DNA from: Bradyrhizobium sp. AZCC 2262
Lineage (GTDB): Bacteria > Pseudomonadota > Alphaproteobacteria > Rhizobiales > Xanthobacteraceae
Reading direction: 5' to 3'
NCBI RefSeq assembly: GCF_036924535.1
Contig: NZ_JAZHRT010000001.1
Location: 9,166,501 to 9,230,500, forward strand
Length of the DNA stretch: 64,000 nt
The position numbers were made by a program, and so were the translations under genes. Within the stretch, counting starts at the first letter, position 1. Every line of letters starts with the position of its first letter. Below, in pieces: positions 21,658-29,237 of the stretch. The notes beneath the pieces were generated by a model. It worked only from the letters and a program-made list of their open reading frames with translations, did no database searches and was not told where the DNA came from.

Positions 21658-22185
21658 TCACATCAAAAGTTCGTCCGTATGCGCGAGCCTGACCGATCGC
21701 TGCGTGATCAAATTGCTCCAGACCCAGTGGTGGTGACGAATGACGCTCGCGGCGTCGAGGTGGGGCCGGTCGTTCAGGGTGTGGGCGTCCATTACCACGA
21801 CGACATCGTAATGGTTTGAAACGGCAGACCGCACGGTAGCGTCTACGCAAAGATCGGTTGCCCATCCGGTGATCAAGACGCGCTCCGGCGCAATCTCTTT
21901 CAGGCGCGCCGCGAGGTCGGTGCCGACGAAGGGATCGTTCAGGGTCTTGCGAATGACGATGTCGGCCGCCGCGCGCTGGAATTCTGGCAGAAGCGCCCAG
22001 CCCGGCGTGCCCGGCACGAAATCGTCTTCCGAGCCGCTGCAATGCTGCACGAAAATCACCACGCCGGACCGTTCGCGGACCCTTGCGGCGAGCCGGTTGA
22101 TGCGTTCGACAACGCCGTGCAGATCGTGCTTCGGCTTCCCGTTGAGCAGCCCGGCCTGCATATCGACGACGATCAATGCATCCAT
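21658..22185 (-). CDS. Isochorismatase-family cysteine hydrolase
   Basis: This 175-residue protein starts at ATG 22185 (MDALIVVDMQ). The catalytic triad of the family is visible: Asp8 (VVDMQ), Lys80 (VIRKTLNDPF) and Cys113 (TDLCVDATVRSA). Members hydrolyse isochorismate, nicotinamide, N-carbamoyl compounds or oxamate. A GTG 24 bp upstream would give an 8-residue extension touching the hisN stop. It lies downstream of the hisN-type gene, 24 bp apart, and could share its transcript. Confidence 0.9.
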   Translation of the reverse strand: MDALIVVDMQAGLLNGKPKHDLHGVVERINRLAARVRERSGVVIFVQHCSGSEDDFVPGTPGWALLPEFQRAAADIVIRKTLNDPFVGTDLAARLKEIAPERVLITGWATDLCVDATVRSAVSNHYDVVVVMDAHTLNDRPHLDAASVIRHHHWVWSNLITQRSVRLAHTDELLM

Positions 22186-22209
22186 CGGGGTTCTGGGTGG
22201 GCTGTGCAC

Positions 22210-22989
22210 CTAGCTATTGAGCAACTTCAGCGCGGCCTCGTGCACGCGGGCGTCGCCGGCGGCGACGATGCGGCCGCCGCTCTGGGCGGGCTTGCCTTCC
22301 CAGTTGGTGACGACGCCACCGGCGCCGGTGACGATCGGGATCAGGGCTGCGATGTCATAGGGCTTGAGTTCGGTCTCGACCACGAGGTCGAGATGGCCGG
22401 CCGCCAGCATGCAGTAGGAATAGCAGTCGCCGCCATAGCGCGTCAGCCGTACCGCGTCCTCGATCCGGCCGAAAGCCGCACGGTCCGAGGCGTTCATCAG
22501 CAGGGGGCTCGTGGTGAAAGAGGTCGCTTCCTTCAGCGTCGCGCAGCGGCGCACCGTCAGCCGCCGCTCGCCGGATGGCCCGGAGTAATGCGCCGAGCCA
22601 GAGTCGCCGGAAAAGCGCTCGCCGATATAGGGCTGGTGCATCATGCCGAACACCGGCGTGCCCTTGTGCAACAGCGCAATCAGGGTGCCCCAGATCGGAA
22701 AGCCGGCGATGAAGGATTTGGTGCCGTCGATCGGATCGAGGACCCAGACATATTCGGCGTCCTCGCGCTCGTTGCCGAATTCTTCGCCGACGATGCCGTG
22801 CTGGGGAAAATTGGCCTTGATCAGGCGGCGCATCACCGCTTCAGCGGCTCGGTCGGCTTCGGTGACCGGGTCGAAGTCGCTGGCGCTCTTGTTGTCGATC
22901 GAGAGCGAGGTCCGGAAGAACGGCAGGATGGTTTCGCCGGACGCGGTGGCAAGGCGGCCGATGAAGGCTGTGAAATCGATGACCGTCAC
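22210..22989 (-). CDS. hisN: Histidinol-phosphatase, inositol-monophosphatase fold
   Basis: This 259-residue Mg-dependent phosphatase has the superfamily metal sites GEEFGNE (residues ~69-75) and DPIDGTKSFIAGFP (~85-98), and a late YGGDCYSYCMLAAGHLDLVVE. The subfamily reading DPIDGTKSF with GGDCYSY fits alphaproteobacterial HisN, which makes histidinol from histidinol phosphate. A SuhB/inositol phosphatase role cannot be excluded. The 5' side faces a small RNA gene related to the suhB/MmgR family, whose name comes from its neighbourhood with this enzyme family. Confidence 0.88.
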   Translation of the reverse strand: MTVIDFTAFIGRLATASGETILPFFRTSLSIDNKSASDFDPVTEADRAAEAVMRRLIKANFPQHGIVGEEFGNEREDAEYVWVLDPIDGTKSFIAGFPIWGTLIALLHKGTPVFGMMHQPYIGERFSGDSGSAHYSGPSGERRLTVRRCATLKEATSFTTSPLLMNASDRAAFGRIEDAVRLTRYGGDCYSYCMLAAGHLDLVVETELKPYDIAALIPIVTGAGGVVTNWEGKPAQSGGRIVAAGDARVHEAALKLLNS

Positions 22990-23351
22990 GGCTGTCCCTT
23001 ACTCGCAATAGAAGAATGCCGCCTCTTGCCTAGCCCAATCCGGGCTGCCGCGCACCGCCAACGGCGCGTTATTCCCATTCGTATTGCGATTCGGCTTTCG
23101 AATCGGCTTTCGAAGAGGCTTCGTTTAAGCGTGGATTTTTGGTTAGCCCCGCCATCACGAAGTTGCGAGTTTTGGCATACCAGCACTGCATGGAGGCCGG
23201 GGCTTGATCGGATATCAGAACAAGATATTGATTTTACTAAGTTAAATAGCATGTATCGGAAGTGTTGCCGATCCGCCAACGTGTTCCACTTTGGACAGGA
23301 ACCGAACCGAAAACCCTTGCGTTTTGTGCAGCGCGGCCGCATATTGTTGCG

Positions 23352-23439
23352 GTGCGGTAGGGCCTCGCTCTATCGCTGCCCTCCTTGGGCGTTTCCTCCC
23401 TAGACTTGGGCCGCTTGTTCATTCAAGCGGCCCTTTTTT
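23352..23439 (+). ncRNA. mmgR: MmgR/suhB-type small RNA (alpha-r8 family)
   Basis: No protein is coded here, but there is a complete small transcription unit. CTTGCG (-35) and CATATT (-10) stand 18 bp apart, giving a start near 23352. The body contains GGGCGTTTCCTCCCTAGAC, the conserved pyrimidine-rich core I recall for alphaproteobacterial MmgR/suhB RNAs. It ends in a perfect 10-bp terminator hairpin with six T. In Sinorhizobium, MmgR limits polyhydroxybutyrate granule build-up. The position next to an inositol-monophosphatase-family gene matches the Rfam naming. The family call is by memory of the core; the 5' end is an estimate. Confidence 0.7.
23408..23439 (+). terminator. Intrinsic terminator of the small RNA
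   Basis: GGGCCGCTTG-ttcatt-CAAGCGGCCC is a perfect 10-bp stem followed by TTTTTT. Confidence 0.93.
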
Positions 23440-23460
23440 CTTTTGAGGAATGTGGACGTT

Positions 23461-23538
23461 GTCATTCCGGGGCGATGCGAAGCATCGAACCCGGAATCTC
23501 GAGATTCCGGATCGCCGCTGCGCGACGTCCGGAATGAC
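23461..23538. repeat. Dispersed palindromic element, GTCATTCCGG type
   Basis: GTCATTCCGG...CCGGAATGAC ends enclose inner palindromes GATGCGAAGCATC and CCGGAATCTCGAGATTCCGG. It lies just after the small-RNA terminator and before the 3' end of the amidohydrolase gene. Confidence 0.85.
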
Positions 23539-23544
23539 GAAGCG

Positions 23545-24432
23545 TCACTCCGCCGCCGCCTGGAACGGCCCGAGGTCCCCGAGCGGCACCTTCGCCAGCG
23601 CGTCGGCGAGCGCGGCGAAATCGGCGGCCACCTGCGCAAAGCGCGGGCTGCGCTCGCGCCGACGCTCGTCCATATAGATCGCGCGGTTGAGTTCGAGCTG
23701 CACGGTATGCAGTCCGCTCGCCGGGTTGCCGTAGTGCTCGGTAATGAAGCCGCCGGCATAGGGCTTGTTGCGGCCGATCGAATAGCCGAGTTTGCTCATG
23801 ATTTCCTCGACGACGTCGGGCAAAAGGCTCGCGCAACTGGTGCCGTAGCGGTCGCCGATCACGATGTCGGGCCGCCGCGGCTCGTCGCGCGACACCCCGA
23901 CCGACGGCATCGAATGGCAATCCACCAGGATCACGGTCCCGAATGCCTGATGGGCCTTGTTGATCAGCCGCCGCAGCGCCCGGTGATACGGCTTGTAGAG
24001 CGCCTCGATCCGGCCCAAAGCGTCATCCACGGAAAGCCGCTCGCGATAGATTTCCTGCCCGTCGCCGACCACGCGCGGGATGGTGCCGAGGCCGCCGGCA
24101 ACCCGCATCGAGCGGGTATTGGCGAAGCTCGGCAGCCGTCCGGTGAACATCCGCGGATCTAGTTCATAGGGCTCGCGGTTCACGTCGACATAGGAGCGGG
24201 GGAAATTGACCCGGACCGTCGGAAAGCCCCGTTCGCTCAGGTCTCCGATCAACTCGTCCATGAACGAATCCTCGGAGCGGCGCAGCGCGGCGAGGTCGAT
24301 CCGCGAGGCGTTGAGGAATTCGGACGGATAGACCGAGCCGGAATGGGGCGAGTTGAAGATGATCGGCGCCCGCCAGTGCGCCGGCTCCACGATCTCGAAC
24401 GGGGGCGACAGCTCGCCATCAAACTGGGTCAT
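23545..24432 (-). CDS. N-formylglutamate amidohydrolase family protein
   Basis: The 295-residue protein has the family's metal-site motifs: FNSPHSGSVYP (His) near residue 27, RRSEDSFMDEL near 50, and LVDCHSMPS near 160. The substrate-binding RVNFPRSYVDVNREP lies between. The family releases formate from N-formylglutamate in histidine degradation (HutG type) or acts on related N-acyl amino acids. No hut genes are adjacent. It diverges from cpdR. Confidence 0.9.
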   Translation of the reverse strand: MTQFDGELSPPFEIVEPAHWRAPIIFNSPHSGSVYPSEFLNASRIDLAALRRSEDSFMDELIGDLSERGFPTVRVNFPRSYVDVNREPYELDPRMFTGRLPSFANTRSMRVAGGLGTIPRVVGDGQEIYRERLSVDDALGRIEALYKPYHRALRRLINKAHQAFGTVILVDCHSMPSVGVSRDEPRRPDIVIGDRYGTSCASLLPDVVEEIMSKLGYSIGRNKPYAGGFITEHYGNPASGLHTVQLELNRAIYMDERRRERSPRFAQVAADFAALADALAKVPLGDLGPFQAAAE

Positions 24433-24751
24433 CGTCGGGCGCCGTCCCTTGAATGTCCGCTTTCCCTTCGGGCCGATCGATCATGCGACCGATTCTGCCG
24501 AAGGGCAGGGCTTTGTAAGGATGTATTGTCCGTAATCGTAATCATTCTGCCAAGCGAAAAAAACCGCCGAACTACTGGAAGGTGTCGCAAACGCCTGAAA
24601 AGCGCCGCGTTGATCGATCTTGGTATGTTTCGCTACATAAATAGCGCCGCCCGCCATCGCCAAGAAGCCGGTACCTTTCACCCGAAATTTACCCTCTGTC
24701 GGGCTTAGTGGGCGCAATGATCCTCAAAGCCGGGTTCGACGACTGACCGCC
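24433..24751. other. Divergent gap between amidohydrolase gene and cpdR
   Basis: This 319-bp non-coding stretch must hold both promoters. I looked for the CtrA consensus TTAA-N7-TTAA expected before cpdR in Caulobacter and did not find it. No hairpin or repeat stands out. Confidence 0.5.
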
Positions 24752-25111
24752 ATGCACAAGATCCTCCTCGCCGAAGACGACAACGACATGCGCCGCTTCC
24801 TGGTCAAGGCGCTGGAAAACGCGGGGTTTCAGGTCTCGCCCCACGATAACGGCATGTCGGCCTATCAGCGGCTGCGCGAGGAGCCGTTCGAGATGTTGCT
24901 GACCGATATCGTGATGCCCGAAATGGACGGCATCGAGCTGGCGCGCCGCGCCTCGGAACTCGACCCCGACATCAAGATCATGTTCATCACCGGCTTTGCC
25001 GCCGTGGCGCTGAATTCCGATTCGGAAGCGCCCAAGAACGCCAAGGTGCTGGCCAAGCCGGTTCACCTCCGCGAACTGGTCAGTGAAGTGAACAAGATGC
25101 TGGCGGCCTGA
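24752..25111 (+). CDS. cpdR: CpdR-type single-domain response regulator
   Basis: This 119-residue stand-alone receiver domain has the acidic pocket at Asp9/Asp10, phospho-acceptor Asp52 (LLTDIVMPEMDG), a switch Thr in FITGF, and Lys in LAKPVHL. It is nearly co-linear with Caulobacter CpdR, including the diagnostic FITGFAAVALNSDSEAPK stretch and the C-terminal LAA end. Unphosphorylated CpdR primes ClpXP to degrade CtrA and other cell-cycle proteins, while the CckA-ChpT phosphorelay inactivates it. The tRNA-Val gene follows. Confidence 0.95.
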   Translation: MHKILLAEDDNDMRRFLVKALENAGFQVSPHDNGMSAYQRLREEPFEMLLTDIVMPEMDGIELARRASELDPDIKIMFITGFAAVALNSDSEAPKNAKVLAKPVHLRELVSEVNKMLAA

Positions 25112-25247
25112 TTCGGCGTCAATTTCGCTCGAAATCACACCAGAAATTACGTCCGAGCGTCCTTGCGGGGGCGCTTTGGAGCCGATATACGGACCCCACC
25201 CAATACGAATAAAGCTGGAGCGGGATGACTTGGTCATCCCATTTCCA

Positions 25248-25322
25248 GGGCGCGTAGCTCAGCGGGAGAGCACTACCTTGACATGGTAGGGGTCACAGGT
25301 TCGATCCCTGTCGCGCCCACCA
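25248..25322 (+). tRNA. tRNA-Val (anticodon GAC)
   Basis: This is a full cloverleaf of 75 nt. The acceptor GGGCGCG pairs with CGCGCCC, the D arm contains AGCTCAGCGGGAGAGC, the anticodon arm is CTACC-TTGACAT-GGTAG (anticodon GAC), the T arm is CAGGTTCGATCCCTG, and CCA is encoded. Its 3' end marks the start of the accessory region, a common island insertion site. Confidence 0.97.
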
Positions 25323-25707
25323 CCCACACTCCGTAGTTGTAGATAGTATTGTACACTCGCAATAGCGTCGCGATGTCAAAGACATGTACGCTAGATTCTC
25401 TGTTTGACGCGGTCTCTACTCCTCAAATCACCGCGAATGAGCCCATTTCGTCCCCCGGTCTCTGCATCGAAAATTTCCGTTCCTGGCTCGCGTTCAGAGA
25501 GCGGTTCGATGACTGGGAGGGGAGTCGGCAACTTTTCGGACGCCTGATGGCGTTAAAGCAGCTCGGACGTTCGCGGTCAGCATCGACCGAACAACACGGT
25601 GCCTGCTATTCTCCGCCGGGCGCTCGCGGAGCCCAAGTGATTTTATTTTCTCCCGCGCGAGCTTTCTGATCCTGGGCGATGTGATGAAAAAATGAGAGTG
25701 CTGATCG
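25323..25707. other. Gap after tRNA-Val with blocks repeated beyond the TOTE cassette
   Basis: I see no convincing gene here. Two sequence blocks (25458-25483 and 25482-25524) recur in altered form at 29118-29143 and 28912-28952, on the far side of the helicase/DUF6398 cassette. This suggests remnants of a recombination or duplication boundary. Confidence 0.5.
25458..25524 (+). repeat. Flanking imperfect repeat, left copy
   Basis: Block 1 is GTCTCTGCATCGAAAATTTC plus CGTTCC. Block 2 ends CGGTTCGATGACTGGGAGGG GAG. Right-hand counterparts are block 2 at 28912-28952 and block 1 at 29118-29143, with the block order swapped. Confidence 0.55.
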
Positions 25708-28200
25708 GTGGACGATCCCCTCAATAAGGAGATGGCAGATCTCCAAAGGCGCCTCGCTGAACTTGACCGCGAGCGCGCGAGTCTTCTTACCGCTCTTGAA
25801 CAACTTAAGTTACGAAGTGAGGCTGTGGCGCAGCCAACGCTGCCAATGCAAACAGCAGGAGATAATTCGACCAAGACGCCGCTGTCCAATGCCGAGAAGG
25901 TCGCCCTATTTCATTCGCTCTTCCATGGTCGCGACGATGTCTTCCCGCGCAGATGGGAAAATTCAAAGACAAATATGGTAGGCTACGCACCTGCGTGCCA
26001 CAACGAATGGGTTCGCGGTATCTGCGAGAAGCCACGGATCAAATGCGGCAACTGCCCTAACCAGGCATTCGTGCCTGTGAACGATGAGATTGTGAGAAGC
26101 CATCTACAGGGGCGGAGCATCGCTAATCCGGAGCGGGCGGAGCCGTTCGTAGCCGGCGTGTATCCGCTCTTGACGGACGAGAGCTGCTGGTTCTTGGCCG
26201 CCGACTTCGACAAGCAGTGTTGGCAGCGCGATGCGCTGGCGTTCGTAGCGACATGCCGGGAAAGGAGTGTGCCTGCAGCCCTTGAGCGTTCCCGCTCCGG
26301 CAACGGGGCACACGTCTGGATCTTTTTCTCGGAACCGGTGCCCGCTTCGGAGGCGCGCAGACTGGGTGCCCATTTAGTTACGGAGACGATGGAGCGTTGT
26401 CCCGACCTTGGGTTCGAATCCTACGATCGGTTCTTTCCCAGTCAGGACACGAGGCCTGCCGGCGGGTTTGGCAATTTGATAGCGTTGCCACTACAGAGCG
26501 AACCGCGACAGAAGGGAAACAGTGTCTTTGTGAACGACGAACTGCGACCATATGACGACCAGTGGGCTTTCCTGTCGAGCCATCGGCGCATGAGCCGGGC
26601 TGAAGTCACCAGCATGGTGGAACAGGCATCGGTCGCGGGTCGGATTCTGGGGGTACGTCTTCCGCTCGATGACGATAACGAAGAGCCTTGGACAGCTCCG
26701 CCGTCGCGGCGAAAGGCCGAGCTGCCGATCGTTGGTGTGATGCCGGCGAGTGTCGAGGTGGTTTCGAGCAATCAGGTGTACATTGATCGGAGCACATTGC
26801 CGCCTGCGCTCGTCAATCGTTTGATCCGTCTTGCTGCCTTTCAGAATCCTGAATTCTACGGGGCTCAAGCGATGCGACTGCCGACGTTTGGCAAACCGCG
26901 TGTAATTTCCTGTGCCGAGCTATTTGCCGAGCACGTGGCACTACCGCGAGGCTGCTTCGATGCCGCTATCGACCTCCTCACTACCGTTGGTATCCGGCCA
27001 GAGTTGCGTGATGAGCGGTTTAGCGGCACGCCCATTGGGGCGCGCTTTCTTGGAACGCTGACCAAAGAACAGCAGACTGCGGCGGATGCTCTAATCGCAC
27101 ACGACACTGGCGTACTCGCAGCCACTACCGCTTTCGGGAAGACCGTCATCGCCGCCAAGCTGATAGCGGAACGAAACACCAATACATTGGTCTTGGTGCA
27201 CCGACATCAATTGTTGGATCAATGGGTAGCGCGGCTACGTGCATTCCTCGACATCGACGCGGACCGTATCGGGGTCATCTTTGGCGGCAGGAAACGGCCG
27301 ACGGGCGTGATCGATGTCGCCACCATCCAAAGCTTGGTGAGGAAGGGGGATGTATCCGATCTTGTGGCGGATTACGGCCAACTCGTTGTGGATGAATGCC
27401 ATCACCTGTCTGCCGTCAGCTTTGAGGCAGTAGCTCGCGCCGCCAAGGCAAAATATGTGCTTGGCCTATCAGCAACTGTGACGAGGAAGGACGGTCACCA
27501 CCCGATCATCTTCATGCAATGCGGTCCGATCCGCTATCGCGTCAATGCGAGGAAACAAGCTGCCACAAGGCCGTTTTCACACCGTGTTATCATCAAGAAA
27601 ACTGCATTCCGCGCCGAACGGCAGAGCCCGGATGGGGCCATGTCGATACACGAACTCTATGCCTCCCTGGCGCACGACGAAACTCGCAATCAAATGATTT
27701 TTGATGACGTCCTCGCCGCTCTTGAAGCAGGGCGCTCGCCGGTAGTGATTACTGAGCGCAAAGACCACCTCCAGACAATTTCAGAGCGGTTAGTGAAGTT
27801 CGCGAAGAATGTCATCGTGCTAAAAGGGGGAATGAAGCCGAAGGAACGCAGCCACGTGATCGAGGCACTGAAGGCCATCCCCGACACCGAGGAGCGCGTC
27901 ATAGTCGCGACCGGTCGCTATCTCGGTGAGGGCTTCGATGATGCACGCCTTGATACGCTGTTTCTCACCATCCCGATATCTTGGCGCGGAACCCTCGCCC
28001 AGTATGCAGGCAGACTTCATCGCCTGCATGCAACGAAGCGAGAAGTGGTCATCTACGATTACGTTGACGAGAGCGAACCTATGTTGGCGAAGATGGCTGC
28101 CAAACGGGACGCCGGCTATAGGGCTCTTGGCTACGAAGTCACTCGTGCAGGAGAGCTGTTTACCGGCGATATTGAGGGGCTCGCGCGAATGAGTGTGTGA
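25708..28200 (+). CDS. TOTE-type conflict protein: archaeo-eukaryotic primase fused to SF2 helicase
   Basis: The protein has 830 residues. A coiled coil (about 5-42) leads into a primase-like region. That region has a four-cysteine cluster (Cys97, Cys106, Cys113, Cys116), the catalytic pair Asp166-Phe-Asp168 (AADFDK) and His202 in SGNGAH, all features of the AEP fold. From about 450 a superfamily 2 helicase follows: Walker A ATTAFGKT (472-479), DECHH (562-566), SAT (588-590), GEGFDD and the motif VI QYAGRLHR. This order matches proteins annotated as 'TOTE conflict system primase domain', thought to act in bacterial or transposon conflict. No nuclease domain is visible in this chain. GTG is the start (25708); an ATG at 25732 is the alternative. 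A DUF6398 gene follows. Which entity it fights is not known. Confidence 0.85.
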   Translation: MDDPLNKEMADLQRRLAELDRERASLLTALEQLKLRSEAVAQPTLPMQTAGDNSTKTPLSNAEKVALFHSLFHGRDDVFPRRWENSKTNMVGYAPACHNEWVRGICEKPRIKCGNCPNQAFVPVNDEIVRSHLQGRSIANPERAEPFVAGVYPLLTDESCWFLAADFDKQCWQRDALAFVATCRERSVPAALERSRSGNGAHVWIFFSEPVPASEARRLGAHLVTETMERCPDLGFESYDRFFPSQDTRPAGGFGNLIALPLQSEPRQKGNSVFVNDELRPYDDQWAFLSSHRRMSRAEVTSMVEQASVAGRILGVRLPLDDDNEEPWTAPPSRRKAELPIVGVMPASVEVVSSNQVYIDRSTLPPALVNRLIRLAAFQNPEFYGAQAMRLPTFGKPRVISCAELFAEHVALPRGCFDAAIDLLTTVGIRPELRDERFSGTPIGARFLGTLTKEQQTAADALIAHDTGVLAATTAFGKTVIAAKLIAERNTNTLVLVHRHQLLDQWVARLRAFLDIDADRIGVIFGGRKRPTGVIDVATIQSLVRKGDVSDLVADYGQLVVDECHHLSAVSFEAVARAAKAKYVLGLSATVTRKDGHHPIIFMQCGPIRYRVNARKQAATRPFSHRVIIKKTAFRAERQSPDGAMSIHELYASLAHDETRNQMIFDDVLAALEAGRSPVVITERKDHLQTISERLVKFAKNVIVLKGGMKPKERSHVIEALKAIPDTEERVIVATGRYLGEGFDDARLDTLFLTIPISWRGTLAQYAGRLHRLHATKREVVIYDYVDESEPMLAKMAAKRDAGYRALGYEVTRAGELFTGDIEGLARMSV

Positions 28201-28317
28201 TTTCGGGTTAGCTCTGGAGGTTGGAAGCGGCGGATGAGTTTGAGATCGCCGACAATCTGCGGAAGCAGAATCTTGATACTGTCGACACGGCAATGAGAGC
28301 ATCATCAAGCGTCCGAA

Positions 28318-28836
28318 ATGGCAAAACATAGCGGCACAAAATCAGTCCCCCAGGACATGCGGGCAACCTATGACACCATCGTTGCTCTGACTGACAACGT
28401 CTGTCGTGATCATTTGGACAACGAATACCGCGAGCTAGCACAGCTCATGGCCGCAGCGCTGTGTCGTAAGCGCACTAGCCCGGTCACCTCGGGGCAGCCA
28501 CGGACCTGGGCCTGTGCCATCATCTATGTGTTGGGTCAGATTAATTTTCTATCAGATCGATCAATGAAGCCGTATATGACAATGACCGACGTATGTACCG
28601 CATTTGGAGTCGGCCAGAGCACCGCCAGTGCAAAGGCGCGCATCATTTTCGACACGCTGAAAACTCACCAACTTGATCCAAAATGGTCGCTACAAAGATT
28701 ATTGGATAGCAACCCACTGGTGTGGATGGCTGAGGTTAATGGCATATTGGTGGATTTGCGTCGCATGCCGCGCGAGGTTCAGGAGATTGCATTTCAGAAA
28801 GGCATGATCCCCTACATCCCTGGTGATCGCGGTTGA
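28318..28836 (+). CDS. DUF6398 domain protein
   Basis: This 172-residue soluble protein has the DUF6398 core WACAIIYVLGQINFLSDRSMKPYMTMTDVCTAFGVGQSTASAKARIIFDTL (about 60-115). The part TMTDVCTAFGVGQSTASAKARII looks like a helix-turn-helix or cyclin-like helical repeat. It starts 117 bp after the primase-helicase gene on the same strand and is the only other gene of that cassette. No ribosome-binding site is clear. Function is unknown; a regulator or partner of the primase-helicase is inference from position. Confidence 0.75.
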   Translation: MAKHSGTKSVPQDMRATYDTIVALTDNVCRDHLDNEYRELAQLMAAALCRKRTSPVTSGQPRTWACAIIYVLGQINFLSDRSMKPYMTMTDVCTAFGVGQSTASAKARIIFDTLKTHQLDPKWSLQRLLDSNPLVWMAEVNGILVDLRRMPREVQEIAFQKGMIPYIPGDRG

Positions 28837-29237
28837 CGTGCCCATTTGCACCGGCGGCCGCGCCCAAATTGAGATTTAAGTACCAAGCTAACGCTGAGGC
28901 GCCCCCAAAATCCTGGCGAGCACAGAGACCGGTTCGATGACTGAGTGGGGAGCATGCAGTTCGATCCAGATTGTCTCCACCACCCAGTCCTACCCAAACC
29001 GCAAATCCCAGCGCCGCCTCTGAATAGGCCGTTTCTGTGGGGATTTTCGTTGGTATCGTTCCACTCTTTCCGTCTCTGGAGACACTTTGCGGTCTCTCAG
29101 CCCGATTTTAGCCTCGCGTCTCTGCATCCAAAAATTCCGTTCCCCGCGTCAGGGTTTTCGATGGCCAGATCCCGGTCGGCCGCTGGGAATTTTTGGGGTA
29201 TGGAGGCCAAAAACGACGTTTCGAACCCGGTCCATAA
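28837..29237. other. Gap between DUF6398 gene and recombinase 3' end
   Basis: This 401-bp stretch has no gene. It holds right-hand counterparts of the blocks seen after tRNA-Val (28912-28952, 29118-29143). It also has a tRNA-3'-end-like run (28959-28984: AGTTCGATCC...CTCCACCA), which resembles but is not identical to the tRNA-Val end. It may be the scar of one mobile-element boundary. Confidence 0.45.

Noticed and set aside
22042..23403. 453-codon plus-strand open frame over hisN and the small RNA
   Set aside because: Shadow of the hisN strand continued into non-coding sequence; no recognisable domain.
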